This document shows positions 54,160-64,000 of a stretch of 64,000 bases of DNA, in pieces. How positions within the stretch are numbered: position 1 is the first letter of the stretch; every line of letters starts with the position of its first letter. The notes under the pieces are model-generated. The model was given only the letters and a program-made list of their open reading frames with translations. It was not told where the DNA came from and searched no databases. This stretch comes from Acanthacorydalis orientalis (Eukaryota > Arthropoda > Insecta > Megaloptera > Corydalidae), in the NCBI GenBank assembly GCA_034766995.1, contig CM068319.1:21450469-21514468 (forward strand), read 5' to 3'. Position numbers and translations under genes: made by a program.

Positions 54160-54480
54160 GTACTAATACGGACGTTTGTATCAATGTTTGAATACGAAAT
54201 TCTCTAAATTACGTGACTGTAAATAGATATAGGGTTTCCTTTTGATTTGGTTCATCGGCCACTCAGTCTCGATCGTTAATCAGATCGTACAGAATCTCTT
54301 CACTGATAATGCGCGCTGCACTCGCGTTGATTTCCTACCAATTCGTTTCCTTTTTCTACATGCACTATATGTCTTCATCCGACTCTGTGCAGTGATTCAC
54401 TAGAGATTTAGTTGCGGTCAAGAGCTTCCGCAGATTATCGAATCACTAAGATGGTTATGTTATTAATATAGAACGCATAG
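54160..54480. other. GC-richer island, possible regulatory region or promoter
   Basis: This stretch is much less AT-rich than its surroundings and has an initiator match TCAGTC at 54262-54267 with a TATA-like ATATAG about 36 bases before the A. No strong donor follows and no open frame is convincing. It lies 1.6 kb upstream of the aquaporin acceptor, so an alternative aquaporin promoter is a reasonable guess. Confidence 0.3.
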
Positions 54481-56027
54481 AACGATTTAATTTTCTTCAC
54501 TTTCAAGCAACTCTGACCTCCATGTATTCAATAGAACGTACTTAAAATTGATATTTCATATTTAGCAAATGAATAATTATAAAATATTTAGACGCACATA
54601 TATTTATATTAGCAAGGAGTGTGGTGTTGCAGTAATTTACTTTTTTATTTAAATGGCATCATCTGCATTTTCTAAATTATCGTAAATCTTTTCCCATGCC
54701 AAAATCAAACTTTATAATAACGGAAAATTTTGAAGTTATATTAATAATTATATACACAACAACTGAACATAAAAGCATGCATTTGATACGTTAATTTAAG
54801 TATTAAATTTTATGCGTTGATAATGCATAATAGACGTGGCCAGTGCAGCACACTTCTAACAAGGCCAAATATTTAGTATTCAAATTTCAGTTAATGCTCT
54901 TGATTAATTGACACTACAACATGTTGTCCTTTTTTTAATTCCATTAACGTGTCTTCATGAATAAAAATAAATACGAAAACATGGTTATTACGACTGGCTT
55001 ATATGTTTTTAAGAAAAATCGTACACTAGCAACAATATAGTATTTTATTTTTCAAAGAAAAAAAAATACTCTAGGAATTAATTTTCAAAAAGGCTAAGTA
55101 CAGACAACTGGTGTTTTAGCCCACGTTTTTTTTATTATTAATGATATGGTCTGAAATAATTTGCATATTTTCCTTTTTATTGATAAAAATCCATGGAGCT
55201 GTCTACCTACTGAATATCGTAAATGTAAATAATATTTTTTTAGTCAATTCAAGTAAACCTGAACTTATTGGTATTTGTTTTCTCATTAGGATTTTTTTTA
55301 AATTATTTTAATAGATCAGTAAAACATTGTAAAGACTATCCATTCTTTTACAAAGAGTACTGGACAATATTCGTTTATGACAAAATATTATTAAGAATTC
55401 ACAAACATATGTTTGTTGCTTTGACTGGAGTGTTTTATAAAATAAACGGTAAATAATAATAAATAATGTACTATTTTGCAATAACTACCTTTTTGTAATA
55501 TTAATTATGTATCAAATATGTCACCATATTTAAAATTAACTGGATTAAACTTAAATAAAGTTACGTATATAAAATACATTACAACACATTCATAACTAAA
55601 AGCTTAGATAATCTGCATTTAGATAATTTAAGTATGTTTATTACATTTTAACAGAGGTGCATAAAAAATACTGTATATTAAATTTATCTCGACCAGTGGG
55701 CAGCTTTTAAAGAAATACGAAATACTTATAAATGTAAAATAATTCTAATAGAATTTAATTTAAATATTCAAAATCAAACGTACATTTAACTTAAATTTCC
55801 CAATCTTTACGACGAGCACAGTAATAAAAATAATAAAGGAATATAGTATTTCTTGATAAGAAAGCATATTATATGAACTGTGATATATTTAATTCATAAT
55901 ATGTTATGAATATTGTATATAATATTCTCTTTTGCTCGAGATAAGATTATTGTTATATAAACGTTTAAACAAATTATTATTAACTGCTAGAAATATTATA
56001 ATAAGTAATTAAAATTATTTGTTTCAG
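54481..56027. other. Region upstream of the aquaporin coding exon
   Basis: AT-rich, no supported gene. It ends with the acceptor TTTGTTTCAG at 56027, which shows that the aquaporin has at least one upstream non-coding exon. Confidence 0.6.
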
Positions 56028-56260
56028 GTACTATTTAATAAACACAAATGGCTGGACGACTCCAAGAACGCCTCGGCGTTAGTGAACTGACCGACAAAAG
56101 CAGCAACTTATGGAAAGCACTCCTAGCAGAGCTTATCGGAAGTATTATGCTTAACTTCTTTGGGTGTGCATCTGTAGTGAATGTTGATGATCCAAAACAT
56201 CCCCCCAATTTAGTACTCATCGCATTGTCATTCGGTTTAACAATCTTCACTGTTGTTCAT
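56028..56260 (+). CDS. Aquaporin first coding exon
   Basis: 20 bases of 5' UTR, then the ATG at 56048 in the context ACAAATGGCT. Encodes the cytoplasmic N-terminus, span 1 (LWKALLAELIGSIMLNFFGC) and span 2 (LVLIALSFGLTIFTVVH). Donor CAT|GTAAGT, phase 0. Confidence 0.93.
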
Positions 56261-57093
56261 GTAAGTATCATATATACCAGGAAGACGTAATTGTTTTTTT
56301 ACATTCTCTGAGACAATTAAAGGAAAAGTAGTGTCTATAACATAGGATAATAAACCATTTTAAAAAATTAACAACTATATAATATTAAATAAAACTACTA
56401 GGTTTTCAGTTCTCAGTGTTTAAATGTGAACAATGTATTACGAATGTATATCTAGAAGATAAATTTACATTATCTTATTTTTTTAAAAAAATATTACATA
56501 ATATACAATTCTGTTCAAAAGTTTTTTTACTATTTACTACTAAAGTTTTCGTAACCAAAACTAATATATTTTACTGCTTACAGCAAACAGAATTTTTATT
56601 GTAATTGATATTTTATGTCAAGTCTCTAGACTTACTGTTCTTGTTATTTTCTATGATCGGTATTGCCTTTTCAGACATTTTTAAGCAGAATAGTTTGAGT
56701 TAGTTTTGTAATTACATTTAAAATTCTGACCCATTTTCAAATTTTAAGTGTAAAAAAGAATCAATTCAAAGTCGTCTGCTTGAAGATGTTTCAAAAGTAT
56801 CCATAAAAGGTAACAAACATACTAACTAGAGAATTCTAAAGAATATAATTTCAAATATAGTTTTATGTAATATTTGAAAAAGTAATATTTACTGAAATAG
56901 TTTTTTATAGTGGTGAAATTAAACTTTTAATAATTTTTTATTTGAAGAAAATATAAAACGATGTAAAATTAGGTCACGAACGCTTACAATCTTATGAATG
57001 AGATCTTAAGAATAAGATCTTTTAGTGAAAGGTGGGATTTAATAATCAACTGGCAAATATTTTCTCTTAATCGTATCATTTATTTTAAATCTC

Positions 57094-57150
<57 letters not shown>

Positions 57151-60100
57151 AATATAGACATAAATAAGGATATATAAATAATCTACGTTATATGAAACTC
57201 AATCACTACAAAATTTACATGAATTTTTTTTTATTAAATAAAAAATATATGCAATATGAAATTAGAAATAAAATTCTGTAATAAAAGTTTATTATATTTT
57301 AATTTTATATAAACTATACATCGAAAATCAATCCAAAATTAAATGGAATTAATTAAAATCTACGGATTTATTACAAATACGATTATTCGTTGTTATTATT
57401 AAAGATATATTTACCATATTTATTTACTCCTTAATTATTTTATAACAACATGATTTATAATAAAATAATTTCCTTCTTATTAATTACTTATATTGCAACA
57501 AAGAATAAAGCTTTTTAAATCTTTTTAAAATTTTAAAATTAAAATGTAAGTAATTAATTTCAAATCATATAATTATATAAAAGAATCATAAAGTTAATGA
57601 GAAATTACCTAAAAAATGTTTGATTGATAGGTTGACATTAAATACAAATTTCAAAAAATTAATTTTAAAAGTTTCTTAATTATTATTTGAATTTTCAACG
57701 AACATAGAATATTGACTGACCGAAAAATGATATTCAGGTTATAAATGAATGCTATTTATACATTTTTTTAAAAAAAATCTTCTAAAATATATTAAAAACG
57801 TTGTCGTATAGAAGCAATATTACAAATATGGGAGGCACACATTATTCATTATTGTATATAAAAAGTATCTTGCATATTAATTCAAACGAATTATTGTTTC
57901 ATTTAAATGTTTGACAAACTCAATTATAGCATACAACGTCCCTACTTTATTCTACAAACCTTTCTATCATTTTTATAAGACTCTTTTATAATACGTCTAC
58001 ACAGAACTTTTATACTCTTATCAGAATTCAGTACGTTTTTTTATGTGAAAGACAAACAAAATACTATCTCTTACATTGTAGTAATTACTGAATCATATTG
58101 TAATGAGATAATTAAACATTTTATAGCCGCAGTAAACAAATGTTCCTGTTTAGCATTTTAAACAGTTACTATTGAATAACTGCATTAAGCTCACACTAGA
58201 CTAATATTATAATTTGTTTTATGTCTTACTATTATGGAGTCATAAGAGAAGGTAACTACTCATTTTAAAGAAATATTATTCTTAATGTTTCTGTATTAAT
58301 CAGATGTACATGTTTATGAATCGATATGTAAATACTGACAATGAAATAACATATACATATAAATTTGTTTCAAGTCACAATAAAATGTATTACAAACAAG
58401 TGGCCATACAATTAATGAAAACTTGAGATCATTAACGTTTCAAAAATGTGCATATTATATATATATATATATATATGTACATAAACTAGTATTTTCAACT
58501 TTTTACCTGACTTAATTATATAATAGATGCGCATCTTGATGTTTAATTGGCGGAACATCAGTGTTAAATTAATTTGAATGTTTATGTATTTCATTGTACC
58601 TGTAAAAGTATATTTTTTTTTCAAATTTACATTTTTTATTAATGAAAATAAATGGAAAAATTTATAATTGGGAAAAATATACATATATTTATCGTGATTA
58701 ATTTTAGGACTAAATTATTTATTTCACTTATTAAAAGAATGGAATTTTGAATATAAATCAGGCATTGAGAAGAGTAAAAATTATAAAAAAAAGTTTTTTG
58801 TAATTAAATAATATTGAACTATCATAAACATTCACTGAAATATGGGTGTCCTAATATTATTTGTAGCGTAGATAATAACTGAACAGATTAAAAAGAGTCT
58901 AGAATGTCATTGTAATTTAAACAGTCTTTCTAAATTATATACGACATAAAGTAAAGCGTAATCATATTAAATGAACAATTTTGAAAGAAATTAAAACTCT
59001 AAATTAAAACCATCTTGTCTGACAAACGATCAACCGAACTATCCATCTAGTCATATCCTAGTTTAGTCACAATTAACAAACGAGTAAATTTTTTTTTATA
59101 TAAAAAGAAAAGATAGTCAAATTACACGTCTTCAAAACTTGATTGACGTGCACAACACACAATGTGTATAAAAAAAAAAAACAGAACAAAATGGAGCATT
59201 TTAAATATTCGCCTCGGGCAACTGGAATTTCCACAAAGGTTCAATCTTTCACGCGACGCACGAGCATCGCCGATCGGTGCTATCGACCCTTGTGTTGTGT
59301 TTTTTTCTTCACGGTCAAAAAATTCAACGTGGGCCATATTTGCATTTGTACACACGTTCATTTTGTATATAATTAATGTAGTACGCTTCGTTTAACTAGT
59401 TTACGAACAATATTGTTTCCCATTAACATTATTTTTGTTATGAAAGGAAACATAGTTCAAATATAACAAAATTATTCTACGAACCTGCTTAGTTTTGACT
59501 CACCGTTTATTTTGTTTTTCTTAATGAAGGCTGTCGTTGAATTAATTTAAAAGCAACATGTTTCAAAGTATATTTATATATATATATATATATATATATG
59601 GAAAAGAAAGAATAAAAATAAGAATCAATTAAATAATAAATGGGTATTAAAAAATATTATTAATGATATTAAAAGATAACAATCAATTTGATACGATCAT
59701 AATCAATTATTAAATGATACCGGATTGCAAAACAAGCCATCGAGATATTTTAGTACATCGAATAACGATGAATGTTCAGAAAAACAAGGAACAGGACAAG
59801 AAAAGTAGAATATATATGATGAAAAGAAAGAAATAAGTACATTAACACACGTGTATCCATACATAGCGTCCAGAATTCGTACATTTTTTAAAAAAAATCC
59901 CAAAGCTTCAAATATATAAGTATAATACACGTAAATTGGGTTTTATTTAAAATAAAAAAAATAGGAAATAAAATAAATGTTTTAAGAATTTCATATTAGA
60001 ATTCAGAATCAGGAGTTTTATCAATAATTTTTTTTAATATAAAATTTTTATGTGAATTTATGAAAATTTAAATATTTTTTAAAAATGTAATAAGCCCATA

Positions 60101-62379
60101 TCATCTACATAACTGTACTAAAAAACGTTTCAAATTATTTGACTGTCATTTTCTCAAATTATTTTGTAATAAAAGTTAATATGTGTAAATGGCCTATTTA
60201 CGAATTTCCATTTATAATTATTCATTACGGTTTTCTTAAAACGAAAGTTTTAAATGTTTTGTTATATAATTTAATAATAAACCTTTATATATTACTACAT
60301 ACTATGTACAAAAAATCTGTAAAATGAAGTTATGGTCGAACGATTTGTTACAAACAATTAAATTTAAGTCACGCTGTTATTTTTTCATTATTCAAGTCGA
60401 AAATTTGATCATTAAATAATTTTCAGTACAGAATAATTCAGATAATAATAAATATGATAAATAATAAAAACTAGGCATAAAATAAATATGTATATACGAT
60501 ATTAATTGTCATCAAAAAAAAAAACGAATTTTTTTCTCTATTAAATTTTAAGATATTTTTTTATAATTAATCATTATTTTTCAATATTTTCCAGACATTA
60601 GGTCACATAAGCGGAGGTCATATTAATCCTGCAGTAACAGTAAGCATGGTCGTCACTGGAAGAACACCTATAATCAGAGGATTTCTTTACATAGTCGCTC
60701 AATGTGTTGGTGCATTGGCAGGTTCCGGCATTCTTAAGGTAAAAAAAAAACTTAATATAAAAATGTACCATTATTAGTATTTAAAACGATGTACACCGTA
60801 ATGCAAATATCAATTAATTTTTAGATGACTTTAACTTTAATGATTCAAAGCCCGTTGAAAATGTTATTATTAAATTTAATTTTTAACTCTGATATTTCAA
60901 TATTTTAATTTCAAATATGAAAAATTTCAAACATTTATATATATATATATGTGTGTGTGTGTGCGTGTTTTCATATCATAACAAAATATTAATTAGTAGA
61001 TTCGCATATTGAATATGAATTAAATTGCTTTTCTCAAAACGCTATTTAACATTGCGGTTAATTTGGTGTATAAAACAAATATACTGTGTTACTTATAAAA
61101 CTAAAAACATATACAATATAATACTTGTTTTTTGTGAGCCTATTAAAAGGAGAATTTTCATTTAATGAATTTTTTTATTTCCTACTTAATATCTTTTATT
61201 GCCTATTAATTTAATAACATATTTAATTAATTTAAAACGGTACATCGTCTATGTGTTAACCTCTATTTATAAATACACACATATATTATACACTTTGCAA
61301 ATACATACACGAACATATATATTTATATTACTTTTGTATTTGTTTCTCTAGGCATTAACGCCCGATGAAGTACAAGAAACACTTGGTCTGACTGCTTTAA
61401 ATGGGAAACTTTCAGCTGTCCAAGGATTAGGTATGGAATTCTTACTTGGATTCATACTTGTTCTGGTTATTTTCGGTGTATGCGACATAAACAGACCTGA
61501 AGCTAAATATACTGGACCCTTTGCAATTGGTATGACTGTAGCATTAGGTCATCTTGCTGCTGTTGATTACACCGGATCAAGTATGAATCCATCAAGATCG
61601 TTTGGATCTGCTGTCATTGCTGGCGTATGGACAGATCATTGGGTAAGTATTATAATTTTAAAACAAGAAACAATAATAATAAAGTATACACCGTAGGTGC
61701 ATAACAGTATACCAACATACATATTTCATCTTAATGTAATTTTTCCTAGAACGACAATGATCTGTTAAGAATCTAAAATTAACAATATAAATATATAAAC
61801 TGGAACATAGTTTTTAATATTAATTTTCATTATGAATGTTACTACATTTTATAGTTTCCATGAAGAAAAACTATTCTTATCTCTTATTTTCTGTGCAATG
61901 TTCAATTCAAGTTTCATATATATTCTTGTTATTAAATTTTACGCCCACTAAAAATAATATTAAAACTAAAAAAAATAATTGTTAATTTGGCTGGTACCAA
62001 TTTTAATCGAAAAAATAAATATATAATGTAAAAGAAATACCGTATTACAAATCGGTATCTCAAAAAACTCGAGACATTTTTATGTTTACTATTACATTTA
62101 TGACATAAAAAAACTGTTCAAATAAAGTACTGTTGAGCCTTTTTATATAAATAGATAAATAAAATTATTATTTAAGGTATACTGGGTTGGACCATGCTTT
62201 GGAGGAATTTGCGCCGCACTTTTATACACAGCTGCTTTCCAAGCGCCTGAAAATGCATCTATGAATTGTCCTGAGCGATACTCAGCAGTAAACATGGACG
62301 ACAAAGACGTAAGTATAATCAATGATTCAACTCTATTCATTAATTTAATTTAATATTTATTTTTGAAATTAAAATTTGT

Positions 62380-62414
<35 letters not shown>

Positions 62415-62835
62415 CAATCAAATAATTAGTATATATGTATGTAAAATATGATTATATTAATTAATTTAACGATAATAGTTTCAACATATTCTATCCTCAT
62501 AATTTATTTAATTAAATACATACACTTGTGATTCAATATTTTTGAAAGTTTATTAGTGATTAAAGTCAATAGAAAAAACATACACATACATTGATATACG
62601 TTTAAATATTAAAATAATTTACTTGAGTAATTCAATTTGATTTAAAGTTGTTTTTTATAATACAGACGTTTTCTTAGAAAGAGCATACTACTTCACATAT
62701 GAATACGTGTTCTATAAGAAAATATAATATTTATTTTCTAGTTTTTTTTTATATGCGCAGACATTTTTTTACTCTGTAAATAAAATTTTATTTTTCAATT
62801 TATTTATTTAGCTAAAGAAATTAGATATTTTATAA
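56028..62835 (+). CDS. Aquaporin, classical water-channel type
   Basis: Forms a tetrameric membrane pore for water. Coding starts at 56048; exons 56048-56260, 60595-60738, 61352-61642, 62177-62308 and 62812-62835 join in phase 0 to give 267 residues. Seen: six hydrophobic spans (about 22-44, 53-71, 97-117, 143-163, 173-190, 217-237), first pore box HINPAVT (NPA 82-84) and second box MNPSRSFG (NPS 198-200). The selectivity-filter positions by alignment to AQP1 are F62, H186, S195, R201, the set expected for water rather than glycerol. S195 replaces the mercury-sensitive cysteine of AQP1. The second box has Ser in place of Ala. Similar to insect Drip/Prip aquaporins; which of these is not decided here. 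A non-coding exon upstream is implied by the acceptor at 56027; 56028-56047 is 5' UTR. Confidence 0.93.
56261..60594 (+). other. Aquaporin intron 1 (coding part)
   Basis: A 4.3-kb AT-rich intron with (AT)n arrays. It contains a GC-richer patch at about 59140-59390 with overlapping short open frames on both strands but no recognised protein. Confidence 0.7.
57096..57149. repeat. (AT)n microsatellite
   Basis: About 54 bases in aquaporin intron 1. Confidence 0.95.
60595..60738 (+). CDS. Aquaporin exon with first NPA box
   Basis: After TTTTCCAG it encodes TLGHISGGHINPAVTVSMVV and span 3 (GFLYIVAQCVGALAGSGIL). Phase 0 at both ends, donor AAG|GTAAAA. Confidence 0.93.
61352..61642 (+). CDS. Aquaporin exon with second pore box
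   Basis: After TTCTCTAG it encodes the extracellular loop C, span 4 (MEFLLGFILVLVIFGVCDIN), span 5 with the filter histidine (FAIGMTVALGHLAAVD) and the half-helix SSMNPSRSFGSAV. Donor TGG|GTAAGT. Confidence 0.93.
62177..62308 (+). CDS. Aquaporin exon with span 6
   Basis: After TTTAAG it encodes VYWVGPCFGGICAALLYTAA, then the cytoplasmic tail FQAPENASMNCPERYSAVNM, DDKD. Donor GAC|GTAAGT, phase 0, so another exon must follow. Confidence 0.92.
62812..62835 (+). CDS. Aquaporin terminal mini-exon
   Basis: A good pyrimidine tract and TTTAG acceptor at 62811 are followed by LKKLDIL-stop in the required phase 0. The Leu-Lys-Lys-Leu-Asp start fits the cytoplasmic tail of insect aquaporins, as I recall them. 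Another, more distant exon cannot be excluded. Confidence 0.6.
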   Translation, partial: LKKLDIL

Positions 62836-64000
62836 AATTAAATATTGTATAATATAACATGAAGAGATGTGAATGAAGCAAATTTTTTAAAAAACTGCAT
62901 TGCAGATAACAATTTAATAATGTTTTTTTTTTAAAAATAGTTGCTTCCGTTTCGTAGCTATGTACATACAATAAAAGTGTGTATTTTGTAATGAAAAACA
63001 GTATTTAGTCAAATGAATTCAGTCATAAAAAAGTCAAACAATACCATTTTTTTTAAAAAAAATATTTTATTAAGAAAGTAAATTCTTTGTAAAATGCCAT
63101 GTATAACTTTTGAAAAACGATTTTATTATATTGGTTAATTTTTATATAAAGGTATATTTTTATTGAGAATGTTACTTCTTTAGCTAAAGATTTTTTTTAC
63201 ATATTTATTAGTTTCTTCTAAGAAAATTTAAAGCGGTATTCTAAAGAAATGACCTTGTTCTATTTGCTATTAATCAAATTAAATGCCCTGTTAAATTTTA
63301 AAATACTTTTATGTAAATCTACTCATTAATAATTAAATGAAAAAGAATTTGGTATTTTCAACCAAAATTATGCGATTGAAGATTAATATTCTTCGAAGTA
63401 TTATTTTTCATATGTATAAATTTCACGAAACGCGTGTTTAGGGGTCAAGTTGTGGTCATTTGTTGCGAAAAGCAATAACATTGAGATTATTTCGTTCTAA
63501 ACGATACCACAAAAACACAAAGCATCCGTAATACAACCTCTCTGCTTATCGACATTTTGGTAATTTTATCATTCTTGGCAATAGTAATGAAACGTATTCA
63601 GTATGAGACCACGAATAGGCACAATTAATATCTTGGCAAAAATTAAACAAGTTTGTCACATATACTTCAGTATTAATAAATTGTGATAAATTCCGCTATT
63701 TTCGCGTAATTAAAAAATATTCAAACATAAATTTTATTTTTTTTTTACGAAAATCGAATTTCTTAAGAGTGTTCATTCTACTTGTTTTAAATTAATTGGA
63801 AAAATACACGAAAAAAAGAGTCCATTAATTAACAAAATGTATTCAAAATACAGTACAAATAAATGTACATAAACGGATTTTTGAATCTATTTTACTTAAA
63901 TAATTAAACATTATTCAAATATGTCGAAATACTAAAAGTTCGACCTTGTTACTAAATAATGCAATATTTGGTTGAGAATTTATGATCCTTCTGAGAATCT
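62836..64000. other. Aquaporin 3' UTR and flank
   Basis: AATAAA at 62970-62975 is followed by a GT-rich stretch, a plausible poly(A) site. The rest of the window has no supported gene. Confidence 0.5.
62970..62975 (+). promoter_or_regulatory. Candidate poly(A) signal of the aquaporin gene
   Basis: AATAAA 135 bases after the stop, followed directly by GTGTGTATTTTGT, a typical downstream element. Confidence 0.5.

Overview
The window reads as nuclear DNA of an insect, most likely a bee or another hymenopteran. It is extremely AT-rich, carries several dozen long (AT)n microsatellites, has short GT-AG introns, and encodes proteins of arthropod type. The organism call rests on composition and protein character; no species can be named.

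Three protein-coding genes are supported. (1) Positions 1-19052, plus strand: the 3' portion of a Rho guanine-nucleotide exchange factor with a PDZ domain (exon 1, cut by the window edge), a DH domain, a PH domain and a long disordered tail. Seventeen coding exons join in frame with consistent phases. Exon 8 can either read through to a stop at 9306 (a short serine/threonine/proline-rich tail) or splice at 8736 to nine further exons ending at 19052. (2) Positions 22995-23753, minus strand: a complete three-exon gene for mitochondrial ribosomal protein uL30m (177 residues), tail-to-tail with the RhoGEF. (3) Positions 56028-62835, plus strand: a complete aquaporin coding sequence in five exons (267 residues). 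It is of the classical water-channel type, with a second NPA box changed to NPS, and its last exon has only 7 codons.

Between 23.9 and 56.0 kb there is no convincing protein gene. That stretch holds many (AT)n arrays, a short mariner-type MITE (33804-33985), several near-perfect hairpins, a strong TATA+Inr core promoter with a following splice donor (29426-29627; possibly a distant 5' exon of the aquaporin or a lncRNA), and two minus-strand candidates with coding-like composition (27340-28646 and 46929-47306). Other repeats are a 152-bp TIR element (16110-16261) and an inverted duplication (17080-17143 versus 24681-24740).

The three genes have no obvious functional link: small-GTPase signalling, mitochondrial translation and water transport. 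No CRISPR, tRNA, rRNA or operon structure was seen. The most interesting items are the alternative tails of the RhoGEF, the isolated promoter, the hairpins and TIR elements, and the variant aquaporin pore box. I did not find a clearly new biological system.
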